Shown here: piece by piece, positions 20,934-31,965 of the stretch
How positions within the stretch are numbered: position 1 is the stretch's first letter
Layout: every line of letters starts with the position of its first letter
Source: Phyllostachys edulis
Lineage: Eukaryota; Streptophyta; Magnoliopsida; Poales; Poaceae
Length of the DNA stretch: 64,000 bases
Assembly (NCBI GenBank): GCA_036346405.1
Contig: CM070548.1
Coordinates: 65,992,877-66,056,876, forward strand
Reading direction: 5' to 3'
Position numbers and translations under genes: made by a program
The notes under the pieces: generated by a model
Told to the model about the DNA's origin: nothing
The model's database searches: none
What the model saw: the letters and a program-made list of their open reading frames with translations, nothing else

Positions 20934-22624
20934 TGTCGGACCCGGATTTTGTCAATCCAAATCCTCTGTGAAACCACTGCACTATTTCCTGGATCAGTAG
21001 ATAGTGCTCACAGATAAATCACTGAATCATTTCATACATGTTGTAAACCAAATCATTCATTTATTACAACATATCAGTGTCAAGTAGACCGCATCGGGTC
21101 GAGTTTTACAGCATGGCCAATCAGGCCAAATAGATACATTACATAACAGCGAAAATAGTAGCGGAAGCAAAAGGGGTAGGGCACACCTCTCCATAGACAA
21201 GCGACTGGGGTAGCCTGTGCACGAACGATATTACCCAAAGACTTGGATAATATTGGTGCACGTAAGTACCGACTGAGTCAGCTAGATTGGGGCGAGACCT
21301 AGACTACTAAAAACTAATCTATTCTCCAACATCTTCTTGACCATCAACTTCAGGATCCTCGTAATAGGAGTAGTGTCCTTGGTCCAACACTTCTGAGAGA
21401 TTTGGGGGAAAGCGAGGGTGAGCACAAACAACCGTGCTCGCGGGCCAACACACAATATGCAATAGATGTACATGCAAGATTTTACAAGCATGGCTCGGGC
21501 TCCTTTATTTGCTAAAAGCAACGTTTGCAATTATCATATTTAGAAACTCCTATGACTTAGCAATTTAACCAATTCATGTTTTTGTTAAAGAAAGTAATTG
21601 TGCAATATTTATAACGGTGCAGGTTTCATCCACCTGTTACAAGGTTCTATCCACCATATGCTTAATTTTGATTATTAGAGTTATATCCACCCAATAAACA
21701 ATACTGGATTACATCCATCAAGGAAAAATCCAAATTCAGGGCTACATCTACCCTACGAGTTTACATCCATCTAGGAAAAATACTAGAATTTGCAGGTTTC
21801 ATCCCACCCACAAATGTTTTAAAAATAGAACTAACTCGCATAAGTTTTCATGCCCGCCCTTGATCGTGGGCACGATTGTTCGAACAATTTATACTCTGCA
21901 GAGACTGTACACTTTACCTACAATAGATAATCATCTTGATATGTACACACGTTTCCTTAGACATGTGAATCAAGAAGATCGATCATCACAAGGCCTTTAC
22001 TTTACAATGCATCCTCCAGTGTAAGTTACACCCGCTAAAGTTTCATTTGAGGGTGGTTACATCAGCCACACCCAGACCCCCTCTTGCTCCATACCGCAGC
22101 TTACACCAGCGACACGACCTGTATCCACGACGGCTTACAACAGCGACACGACTCGTGGGTCACTCCAATGGTGCAACTCGCACTGGTGGAAATAAATTAT
22201 TTAGCCAGGTTGACACCATTATAGACTTGTGGTTGCACTGTTTTACACTGGGAAGTCATCACAGGATTAAGTCCTTAAAGTTTATCTAGGCGGTGCATAC
22301 CACAAACCAATATTTCTCATGCTACAATAGCACCCACCATCATACCATCCGCACAGATGTGGTAATAGCAAGTTATTAGGATTTTGAGGAGCATAAATTA
22401 AATTATCTCAAATTTTTCAGTCATTTACCTCCAATGACTGCCCAAAAATAATTTCATGTTTAAAAGATGATGATTAAAGCAATTAATACCCTAGTACTTA
22501 AGCAAGACTAGCATGACATTTAAGTACAACTGTAGCTAGTAAAGTTACCACATAATTATCTAAGGTGATAAGAATTAAGTGATTCAATTGCCAAATAATT
22601 GTATAATAATATTCAAGTATCAAG
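20934..22624 (-). mobile_element. 3' part of the duplicated solo LTR
   Basis: Reverse complement of 13759-15440, starting TGTCGGACCCGG at 20934 (the LTR end on the minus strand). The LTR start is missing because the arm ends at 22624. Roughly 90% alike to the left arm by eye, with small indels. Confidence 0.88.
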
Positions 22625-22639
22625 CACTTGCGCGCGTGT

Positions 22640-23045
22640 GTGGTGTGCATACATGATGATGTATATATGTATGTATATCTTTCTTGTAATCGAAAAAAAA
22701 AGAAGCATAACTATCGTTAAAATCCTGACTCCGAGGCTGCGAAGGATGCTGGTTTTGTCGCCACGTTCTTCACCGTAACTAGCACGGTCAATAGGCTGAG
22801 AGCGAATATATCCATTCTTCCGGCTGGTTGAAAATTAACAGAGTTACAGACGTATTGAAACACTTCGGTTCTGTGAGGTAGAAGGCAACGGTAGATCTTT
22901 TCCAGTGATCTGACGCAGGCAATGACGGAGTGGGTCCACGGATAATTGGGCCGATCTTTTCCAGTGATCAGACGCAGGCAATGACGGAGTGCGTCCACGC
23001 ATTATTGGGCTCCTCGGCTGTGGCCCATTTCCAGCGTAACAATCC
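22640..23045 (-). repeat. UGT promoter fragment, copy 4
   Basis: On the minus strand this matches the copy 1 flank at about 3105-3430. It contains the block with ACGTATTGAAACACTTC and, twice, a stretch with TTTTCCAGTGATC (22898 and 22957), a local tandem duplication of about 59 bases. No UGT exon follows; the sequence runs into the right arm of the inverted duplication at about 22625-22640. Confidence 0.75.
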
Positions 23046-23196
23046 CCAAACCTCACAGTCCCTTGTGGCAAAATAGATCAGAATAAATCCTCGCAAATTA
23101 ATTACTCCGGTTTTCAGGTTCGTCATCATGCATCAGGGATCCGCCTAAGTTGCTCGATCGCCGTGGATCGTCTTCCTCTCTCTATGGTGATTCCCG
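23046..23196 (+). repeat. Micro-inverted segment inside copy 4
   Basis: This stretch is in plus orientation while both flanks (22640-23045 and 23197-23605) are in minus orientation. It matches copy 1 at about 2755-2994 with internal deletions, for example the AAATTAATTACTCCGGTTTT block. It ends with CCCGTAGGATTT, one member of the short inverted repeat that brackets the same interval in copy 1. Confidence 0.75.
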
Positions 23197-23605
23197 TAGG
23201 ATTTGCCGCCTGATCAATTGATTAGCTCATCCCTTGACAAAGTCTTAAGTTATACATATTCGGTAACTGCAACGAAGAAAGATAGAAGCAGTCTGCTTGA
23301 TGAAACAGATTGTGACAAGATAGTTGGATATTGTCAGAAGTAGTATCATCCATTCTAATTGCTCCTTGCGCCAGGCTATGTGCAGTTCTGTTCAGTTCTC
23401 TATTGACATGCATTACTTCAGATTGGATACTCATCTTATTGTTAAAAATATGTGCCAAAATTGGTTTGATACTCCAGTGGAGAGAGCTGTTTTGAAGATT
23501 GCTTGTTTTTACCAGCTGCACAAGGATCTGACTATACGATATAAAGCAAATCGGTTGCAACTTGTGAGTTCCTGCAAAAATGGATGCCAACATAAAACCA
23601 AGAGT
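23197..23605 (-). mobile_element. LINE 3' tail, copy 4
   Basis: The minus strand encodes the end of the LINE RNase H (LGFMLASIFAGTHKLQPICF onward) to LCQGMS and a stop at 23222. It has a frame change near 23430. The A-tail is not next to it because of the micro-inversion. It starts further upstream in the LINE than copy 1. Confidence 0.8.
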
Positions 23606-24248
23606 GTGAGAACTGACAATCAAATTAAGCTAAGCCACATTAAACAGTATTACACAGTAACGAATTGAACCATGTAACAAACTGAAACTTTCATCGTCAT
23701 TTCAAACTCATATTTATGAACCCGAAAATTCAGACTAAACTAAAGAAAAGCTAATTAGTAATTAGCAAGAAATAAAATTCACCTAAATCAAAAACAAAAT
23801 ATAAACTCGGTTGATAACAAACGCATCGCAAAACAATTCCATATAGGATAATATTACTACAAGTTCATCAACAGGATTTAGAACGTGGTTTATTAGATGC
23901 GAGAATAAATCATTTTCATTCAAGCGGTAACAAGCGAAAATCTATAAAGCTAATATCAAATGCATCACTAATCAATTCTATATAAAGTTTATATCCGCGA
24001 GAGTTCACCAACAACAATTACCTTGGGATTTATAAGAATTAATTACAAAAAGACATACAACACTTCTTTACCAATAGTTCGCAGCAAGAATTCGCAAATT
24101 CAACGTCAGCTCAATCTCAAACCCAAGGGCATCGATTAACCATAAAAGGCACGATCCCGTGCATGGACATGCACCAACCACACAACTAGATCCACCCAAG
24201 TCTAAACCATTTTCCATTGTACTTGCTTGCCAAACATTTGTAAAATCT

Positions 24249-24327
24249 CCATGGCACACCAATGCCGTGGGTACCGCCATGACACACCAATGCCATGGGG
24301 ACCTCCATGACACACCAATGCCATGCT
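24249..24327. repeat. Three 28-bp tandem repeats
   Basis: Units begin CCATGRCACACCAATGCC at 24249, 24277 and 24305; the third is partial. Two or three changes separate the units. A local duplication inside LTR fragment J. Confidence 0.85.
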
Positions 24328-25176
24328 TCAAAACATTTAGACAAGTGTTATTTTTTGGCCAAAACTTTCCAAATCAAGATTCTTTATCTAGGCATGACCA
24401 AGCTTAAGTTTTTCAAAGGTCCTGGTCCACATTATCGCGTAAAACCAGGTTTTGCCTAGGGTGACAACATGTTCGGTTCAAGATTAGCAGTGGTCATAAC
24501 AAGGAATTAGGCGTAACTATGAATTTAAAGACAGGTATTGAAATAACTTAAAAAAGTAAGCATGCATTATCCTTTGAAATGGAACATAGATATGTTGAAA
24601 TAATGGGTGCAACATGGTCAAGAGTGTAATTTGCCTTGCTCAAAGGCTTGGGTGTCTTCTTCTTCCTCGGAGAGCTCTTGCTCCTTAGTGTCTTCACAAT
24701 CTACATGGGAAAACCAAAACAACTCAATACAAAGCTCAAATAAGGTCTAAAGAAACTCCAATAGAACACCAAAATAAACCAACAGAGAGGTTAGGTGATC
24801 AGGAGGAGGTCCAAGGAGCTTGTTGGAGGAGGTCCGAAGCTTAGAGAGGAGGTCCAGAGAGCTTTGGAGGAGGTCCAAGAGCTTGCGAGAGGAGCCAGAG
24901 AGTGGAATGGAGCAAAAGGTTAGAGAAGAAGGACTGCCCAAGCTTTTATAGCCAGAGCCACTGAGATTTCCCAGGGCTCTCGGCTCAAAAGCAAGTGGAG
25001 GAATGAAAGGAGTTGGTAAAAGATAAGACAAAAGGTAGCCTAGTGGTGCCAAAAAGGTGGTAGCATTTAATGCGACACAACAAGCATTAAATGCTTGAAG
25101 ACTTCCAGGTGCCAAGGACATAGTCAAAGGATAAAGAAAGAGGTCGTGACTGACAAATGGGAGCCAGTCAAAGCTC

Positions 25177-25579
25177 AAGGGGAGGTCCTGACGGTCAGAT
25201 CCACAAGGGGAGGTCTTGATGGCCAGATCTGCAGAGGGGAGGTCCTGACGGTCAGATCCTCAAAGGGGAGGTCTGAACGGTTAAGATATCCAAAGGAGAG
25301 GTCTTAACGGTCAGATCTAACGAGGGGAGGTCCTGACGGCTAAGATCTCCAGAGGGGAGGTCTTAACGGTCAAGATCTAAGCAAGGGAGGTCCTGACGGC
25401 TAAGATCTCCAAAGGGGAGGTCTTAACGGTCAAGATCTAAACAAGGGAGGTCCTGACGGCTAAGATCTCCAAAGGGGAGGTCTTAACGGTCAAGATCTAA
25501 GCAAGGGAGGTCCTGACGGCTAAGATCTCCAAAGGGGAGGTCTTAACGGTCAAGATCTAAGCAAGGGAGGTCCTGACGG
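25177..25579. repeat. 60-bp tandem array made of two 30-bp subunits
   Basis: The core of 25380-25560 repeats at exactly 60 bases. Each unit has two 30-base halves sharing GGGAGGTC-TGACGG / GGGAGGTC-TTAACGG and AAGATCT. The first part (25177-25320) is less regular. On the minus strand the array lies upstream of a TATA motif, where LTR enhancers sit. The same motif type is amplified in G1 (31060-31640) and present once in G2 near 42850. It is not a CRISPR array: there are no distinct spacers. Confidence 0.93.
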
Positions 25580-26510
25580 GGATTGTCAGTTTGCATGGTG
25601 TGCCCAAGAAGATAGTGTCAGATCGAGGATCTCAGTTCACCTCTCGTTTTTGGCAAAGTTTTCATGAAGCCTTAGGGAATCATCTGAATTTCAGTACTGC
25701 TTACTGTCCTCAGACAGATAGACAAACTAAAAGGGTTAATCAAATATTGGAAGATATGTTGAGAGCTTGTGCTCTAGCTAATACTACTAGTTGGGATAAG
25801 AGTTTGCCGTATACAGAATTCTCGTGCAACAACAGTTATCAAGCCAGTTTGCAAATATCCCCATTTGAAGCTTTGTATGGTCATGCCTGCAAAACCCCTG
25901 TGAATTAGTTAGAAACAGCTGAGCATTTGGTTTTTGGGCCAGATATCATTCAAGAGGCAGAAGAACAAGTGTCTATGATCAGAGAAAGATTAAAGATAGC
26001 TCAGTCGAGGCAGAAGAGCTATGCTGATAACCGTCGTCGTGATCTCAGCTTTGAATCAGAGGAGTTTGTTTATCTTCGAGTTACGCCACTCAGAGATGTA
26101 AAGAGGTTTCATGCCAAAGGGAAGCTTGCCCCTTGGTATGTTGGTCTGTTCCAGATTTTGGATCGCTGTGGAGAAGTAGCTTATCATTTGGAGCTACCGC
26201 AGTCGTTAGCAGGAGTATAAGATGTCTTTCATGTCTCTCAGTTGAAGAAGTGTCTTCATGTGCCAGAAGAACAAGCTCTGTTGGAATCAATTGAGTTGAA
26301 AGAAGACCTCACTTACAAAGAGTAGCCAGTCAAGATTTTGGATGTCGCAGAGCGTCAGACCAGAAGCAAGACCGTTCATTTTTACAAGGTTCAGTGGAGC
26401 AACCACTCAGAAGGTGAAGCCACGTAGGAGCGTGAAGAAGAGCTGAAAACCGAGTTCCCAACCTTTTCTCTAGCTAGCCTGAATCTCGGGGTCGAGATTC
26501 CTTTAACGGG
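25580..26510 (+). pseudogene. Ty3/gypsy chromovirus integrase with chromodomain, broken
   Basis: C-terminal half of integrase. The second catalytic Asp is present in SDRGSQF; where the catalytic Glu of QTERVNQ is expected the codon is Lys (KRVNQ, about 25728-25742). Further on come LEDMLRAC and SPFEALYG, then a C-terminal region (VGLFQILDR) and a chromodomain-like end (PVKILDVAERQTR...VQWSNHS...EREEELK, about 26325-26450). Stops in frame at about 25906, 26218, 26323 and 26425. The chromodomain places the element among chromoviruses, probably the Tekay clade, whose integrase tail reads histone marks. The N-terminal half is replaced by the repeat array. Confidence 0.85.
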
Positions 26511-26518
26511 GGGATGTT

Positions 26519-26815
26519 TGTAACATCCCAATTTTCTGAGCTTTAAAAATCCTTTGAATAGTTAGTAGGGAGAAAATTCACCATTTGGATTTATCTGAAT
26601 TTAATTTAAAAGCTTAATATTGAACCTTGTGCATCAAAACAATTTAATATGATTAAAGTCAACGTGAACAATGGTCAAAACTATTTCAATTGGGTTCTCT
26701 GTGCTTGGATATATTTTCTAGATTTTTCTAGAAATTTTCCAAGTTCATTTGCTCTTTTCTTTTGCTATTTGGAATTTCTGGTATTTTCTAAAATAGAAAA
26801 CTACTATAAATCCGC
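26519..26815 (+). repeat. Partial 3' LTR of the chromovirus
   Basis: It starts TGTAACATCCCAATTTTCTG right after a purine tract (AACGGGGGGATG, about 26505-26516), as a 3' LTR should. It breaks off at about 26815 where Tat-type gag of element D begins. This ties the TGTAACATCCC LTR style to chromodomain elements. Confidence 0.75.
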
Positions 26816-27131
26816 TGGGCAAGATTGGAAGCACCTCGTCAACATCATTCAGGAAGTCGTAGCAATACAACTTTCTCAACTACCAGTCGTTCGAACAATA
26901 CCCCGCGTAGAGATCGGCGCAAAGACCAGTCACATCGATCTCCTACTCGGAGAAATGTCCTTCGAACGTCAGGTAATCAACAAGCCCCTCGGAAAGGTGA
27001 TCGCTCACCATTACGACATGAAAATCTGCGGCGGATGGAATCTGAGTATTTCCCTCGTAGGACCGAGACCTACTACAAGTCGGGTCAACCTGTTACTGGG
27101 TATCGTCGAATACGATCACCTGGTGATATCA
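26816..27131 (+). pseudogene. Element D gag, segment 1
   Basis: Ser/Arg/Thr-rich gag linker text (SGSRSNTTFSTTSRSN, then RRDRRKDQSHRSPTRR in one frame), matching element A at about 8005-8335. It ends at CTGGTGATATCA, where giant LTR G1 begins; the next gag bases are at 41791. Confidence 0.75.
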
Positions 27132-30100
27132 TGTGAGGACCCCGGCTTATTTGGCTTGTAATGCTTAGTCATCCATTGACCCTAGCATCACAAATAAAAT
27201 AACCCGTGTTTTCGAGATATGTATACTTCCCAGAAATGCAGCATATACACCCCTTTACAAAATTATGCATCAATTTCATACAAGACATAGAACCAAAGCA
27301 CGAACTAGATTATACAAAGATATACATAATAGAGAGTTATTACAAAAGGGGCCGACCGACCAAATAACAACTAAGAAAGATAAATAACAGCGGAAGCAAA
27401 AGCCATAAGATGACGATAAACAAAAGCCATACGGTTTGCCTAAAGCCCACAAGGCAACCGATCGGGCCGCCAAGCTAGTCATCAAATCCACCGCACATCT
27501 CACAAAAGTGATACCACAGGATCAACCTCCTCTGCAAACAAATTAATTAAGCAAAGCAAATGAGTACAAAAATGTACTGCAAGACTTCGTGTAGTGTATG
27601 AGACCTATACATATGCTACATGCAAGCTTCTTTAAGTGGAGGTCAGAGGTTGTTTTCAACATAAAGCAAGTTTTCATTTGCAATATTTAAATAGATTCAA
27701 AGCGGTTTTACCATTCATTTTTAATTTGCAAATAACAATGAGACAACAACATAATAACAATAGATAGATGACAACAACAATCACGAAGTGACTAACCCAA
27801 TAGTCACCACAACAATAGCATGAATTACCCATTCATACCACCCCTGTCAAGTTTTAATTAAAGGTTATAGTCTAACTCTCGAAAGACCTCCCCAAGCGTG
27901 TCCATAACCTAGGACAAGGCTATTCGAATAGTTTGAACCCTGCAGGGGTGTACCAATGTACCCACACGTCAGACCGTCTTTTCACCAAACTATTAGCACA
28001 CTTCCTTTGGTATGCCGGCACGGCTAAGTCCTACGAGACATTTCCAATATTGTGTGTCAACAATGAGTCGCCCATATGGGGATACAACCTCCCCATACGT
28101 TGATGCAGAGTTATCAAAGATGCTCACCTCCTTATACGGATGGTGCTCCTTGCAGTGGATAAACCCCCCTACTGCTCACCCAATAGCCCACCATGCAACT
28201 CGAAGCTAACACACGCCAAAGTACTTAGTCAAGAGAGGCCCCATATCCCCCTCGTGTGGTCAGCACGCAAAATTGATTGGTTTAGTGTAACAAGATGTTC
28301 GGTCCTTGTTGACTTAGGCACCATTCCACATATCAACAAATCACACTATCATCCATTGTGCCCAAGTCCAAATAGTTTTCATTTTCAGTTTTGTTTTGAC
28401 TTTACAAATTAACAAAGCACAAGTGCTAGACATAATGGAATAATAATTAGATTTGTGTGATCAAGATCATTGACTAAGTCGATGACCGCCCAATTCTACC
28501 GCAATCTAAGCATTTCTAAGCAATACCAACACGTGATCTACTAAGTGATGAGAGTTCATCCAACGAACTCTACATCACAGCAAGATATTCCTAGGCTTAG
28601 TAGTAGAGAATGAATATTTACCTACAGAGTATGCATCTATAGGATCAACTAATCGATAATCATTTAACAACAAAATAGAGCATGCATACATACACTTTGC
28701 AAACAATATATTAGACTTTGAAAGTAATGGGATTAAACATAATCAAACTGCTTGCCTTGCTGGAGCTGCTTACTATGCTGCAAAGGGTCACTCACGGGAT
28801 CAACGCACTCGTCGGCACCTAACGAAAAAGCGATAAAGAATCGATAAGAACGACGAAAACCGAAAAGACTCAACAGAAAAATTGCTCCAAATGCTTTGAA
28901 ATTTTTACAAAAGCTAGAGCATGATTTTTAAAGAATTTAGCAACAAGAACCAATTGATTTGGATTCTCAATGCAAAAGTTATGGCCAAAACAAATATGCT
29001 CAGCCTGGAAAATGCAAACTGGTTACTGTTCGTCCGAATTAAATTCTCAAGCACAATTTTCCAAAGAGGTGTTGCACTTGGGATTTTTATGGTAAGTAAA
29101 GCACCTCAGGAGATGAATAACACAATTGAGTTCACCTCATTTGGAGCTAGTATGCATTTTCTATGATTTTTCAAAGACATGCACCCAAGAACAACACAAA
29201 ATGCACCCACCAAGATTTTGAAAATAGTGACATGCCTAAAACCTATTCCACCATTTAGTACACTAACAGAGGAAGCCAACCCAATTGGATTCACTCAAAA
29301 AGTATCTATAGAGAATTGCTTATGCAATTCACAAGTTAAATGCAATTTTTAGAGCAACATTTAAAGTCTATTTCTACCCCAATTTTCAAATCCATTTTCT
29401 AGAGCCGAACTAAGCTTACAACCATTTTTAGATTAAAGCTTAGTTCAAATCAGAGCTAACAAAATTTGAATCAACTCAAATGGAGCTAACATGAAATAGT
29501 TATGCAATTTTGAAGTTTATTACCTTTTTTAGTTTACAAATAATTCCCTCGGGAATTTTCTAAACTCAAATCGATGTGGCAAATTGTGGGCCGCAGATTT
29601 GGAAACGAGCGGCCCACGCGCGTGGCCAAAATAGTAAATGAAATCCTGAAAAAGCAACATACGCTTGGATCAAGAATGGATGGCCCAGATTGATTCGCAC
29701 TTCGGACGGTCCGACGTTCAAATCGATATGGGCGTTGATCTAAAATGAGCGGTCCTGATGAACCCGGTTCAAAACCACGCGCCTGATGAACGAGATGGCT
29801 CGGGCCTTTGGCGATGGCACATAAGAGCCGGCTTAAGACATCATTAAGACTAAGCAATGATTAGACATTTTAATGGCGCCATTATTGTGTCCTAATGACA
29901 ATACGGCGCTGCTGTTTTCATCCGACAAAACGCCCGACGCAGTCCCAAGCTCACCGCCGGCGACGTGGACCTCGCCGGCGCCACCCAAGGACACCAACGT
30001 GTGCGCAATAGCATTGCGCACACAGACCATTCGGCTGACGAGGCGACCCGAATGGCGGCGATCTTTGCGGCAATGGCGGCGCCATTCGCGGCCATGGTAA

Positions 30101-31059
30101 CAACAGCGAAATGCTCCGTGGCAGTTCAAGTACGCTAGTGCCCAAGCATCTAGGGGCTACTGAGGATGTACCTGAGTACAGAGGAGGCTCGGAGGTGGAA
30201 GGAGGAGCTCTGGCGGCGGTGGAGCTTGCCGGCACCGAGGACAAAAACAAGGATGAGGCAGCCTGAGCAAAATTAACCAGACCGCGTCATCAAAATGGAT
30301 TCCATATAGCTCGGAGATGCTCCCAGAGCAAGGAATTGAAGGGGGAAGGTCCTTACCGGACTTGGGGAAGAAGGGGGGTTAAGTTCGGCCGAAAAGGGGG
30401 GACTCCAAATTCAACTGCTTCCTAGGGAGACAAACCAAAATTGAATGAGGGTTAAGGTCCACCGAGATGAGAGGCTCAAGCTGGAGCAAAGAGAGGAGAG
30501 GAAAAGCCACTGGGGCACTGCCTTCACCGAGGTGCTCCAAGCTCAACAATGGCGGTTGAGGAGCTTTTGGATGGTTTGAGCTCAACAAGCCGAGAAGGTG
30601 TAAGCTAGAGCTACGGGGGTGTTTAAAGGAACAAGAGGAAGAGCTTGAGGGGCTTAAGTAGCCAGAGAAGCAAGGGAGGGAGCAATGGCCTTCTCCACGG
30701 TCAAGCCTGCTGCCATGGACATGTTGAGCGACGGGAGCAGGTGAGGGACAGAGAGAGTGGACTTTCGGGAGCGAGCGCCGATCTTGCATTAATGTTGGCG
30801 ACAAAAGAGTCGTTTCAAGTACTCCATGGAGGTGACGAGCGTTGCTCTCCCCCCTTTGCCATAGGCGCCTGTGTATGCGACCAGGAAGGAGAAGAACAGT
30901 GCTGACGAGCCCACCAATCGTGAAGAGAAAGGAACAGCTCGGTGGAGCAGACATGGACGGTCGCGCCCAACCAACGATCCTGGCGGGTTGATTTCGACCG
31001 TTAGATAATTATCGGGGTGGTCGTGGACCATTAGATCTGAATCGGGGGGGTCCAAAAAG

Positions 31060-31640
31060 GAAAGGGGGAGGTCGTGACCGCTAGATCTTCATCGAACGGT
31101 TCCGACAAGGAAAAGGGAGGTCGCAGCCGTTAGATTTACATCGGACGGTTGCGAAAAGGAAAGGGAGGTCGCCTGTGAAAGGAGATAGGAGGTCGTGGCC
31201 GTTGGATTTGCATCAATGGCTGCCGAAGGTGGGAGGTTGTGGCCGTTCTTGTATGACGCTGAAAAAGAGATGGGAGGTCATGACCGTTGGATTTGCATCA
31301 ATGGCGCTAAGCAGAAGGTGGGAGGTCGTGGCGTTGCGCGACGAAAAGAGATGGGAGGTCGTGGCGTTGGATTTGCATCAATGGCGTGAGCAGGTGGGAG
31401 GTCATGGCCGTTGGATTTGCATCAATGGCGCCAAACAGGTGGGAGGTCGTGGCGTTGCGCTGACGCTGAAAAGAGATGGGAGGTCGTGGCCGTTGGATTT
31501 GCATCAATGGCACCGAGCGGAGGTGGGAGGTCGTGGGCCGTTCTTGTGGCGACGAAAAGATGGGAGGTCGTGGCGTTGGATTTTGATCGTGGCGGCGAAA
31601 AGGAGATGGGAGGTCGTGGCCGTTAGATTTCGATCAGCGG
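31060..31640. repeat. Irregular tandem repeats in U3 of G1
   Basis: Roughly ten units of about 45-65 bases, each with GGGAGGTCGTGGCCGTTGGA (or a variant), usually followed by TTTGCATCAATGGCG and a GAAAAGAGAT end. Copies vary by small deletions. The array keeps ORFs open on both strands (for example 31175-31657), which are repeat shadows. On the LTR sense (minus) strand it lies upstream of the leader-like region. Confidence 0.88.
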
Positions 31641-31965
31641 CGCTGGCGCTCATCTGAGGAAGGGCTCGGGCTGGTGCTGGATGCGGTTGGGTTCGACCAA
31701 CTTGAAGGTGGCTCGGACCCAAGGAACAGTGCTCCAGATTTGAGTTTAAATTTGAAGGCTGAGTTTGGAGGAATTTTTAGAGGTAGCAAACTAACTCCAA
31801 AAATTCTGAAATTTTGACTGGAGGTTTCTCACTCCAAGATTAACCTTACATAAAATTTCCAGAGATTTTTATGGACAGAATTTTTCTCAAGAAATTCCTC
31901 AAGGTTTGTTCTAGGGTTTGACCAATTGAAAAATTGGTTTGACTTGCCTCCAAAAATTATTAAAT

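Larger units (their letters stand above)
19172..22624 (-). repeat. Right arm of large inverted duplication
   Basis: Inverted partner of 13759-17693. On the minus strand it reads: LTR part (22624-20934), LINE part (20933-20387), UGT promoter (to 19691), UGT exon 1. Its LINE part lacks about 490 bases relative to the left arm, with the deletion ends at an ATCCTT microhomology (left arm about 15642 and 16126). Beyond 22624 the next base pairs no longer match the left arm. Confidence 0.93.
23606..25579 (-). mobile_element. LTR fragment J (TGTAACATCCC family, minus orientation)
   Basis: No gene is supported here. On the minus strand it resembles the middle and end of giant LTR G1. It has a tandem array in the U3-like part (25579-25177), a TATA motif (TATAAAAGCT, 24950-24941) with GGAGGTCC-rich leader text after it, and a GCAAGGCAAAT stretch near 24640 like the 28744 region of G1. 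About 23606-24060 is plain AT-rich sequence. The 143-residue minus ORF at 25178-24747 spans the TATA motif and is hydrophobic low complexity, so I leave it out. Confidence 0.6.

Noticed and set aside
13759..22624. Palindrome as a plain read fold-back artefact
   Set aside because: Not fully excluded, but the arms differ by a 490-base deletion and many substitutions, and the centre holds unique exon 2 and a 570-base intron insert, which a single fold-back read would not create.
25177..25579. Tandem arrays (60-bp here, 87-bp at 3811-4158) as CRISPR arrays
   Set aside because: The whole unit repeats with no unique spacers, and the setting is a plant genome with LTR retrotransposons.
30379..30954. 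191-residue minus ORF in G1
   Set aside because: It lies in the LTR leader region of G1, is Ser/Leu/Pro-rich, and shares only nucleotide-level likeness with fragment J.
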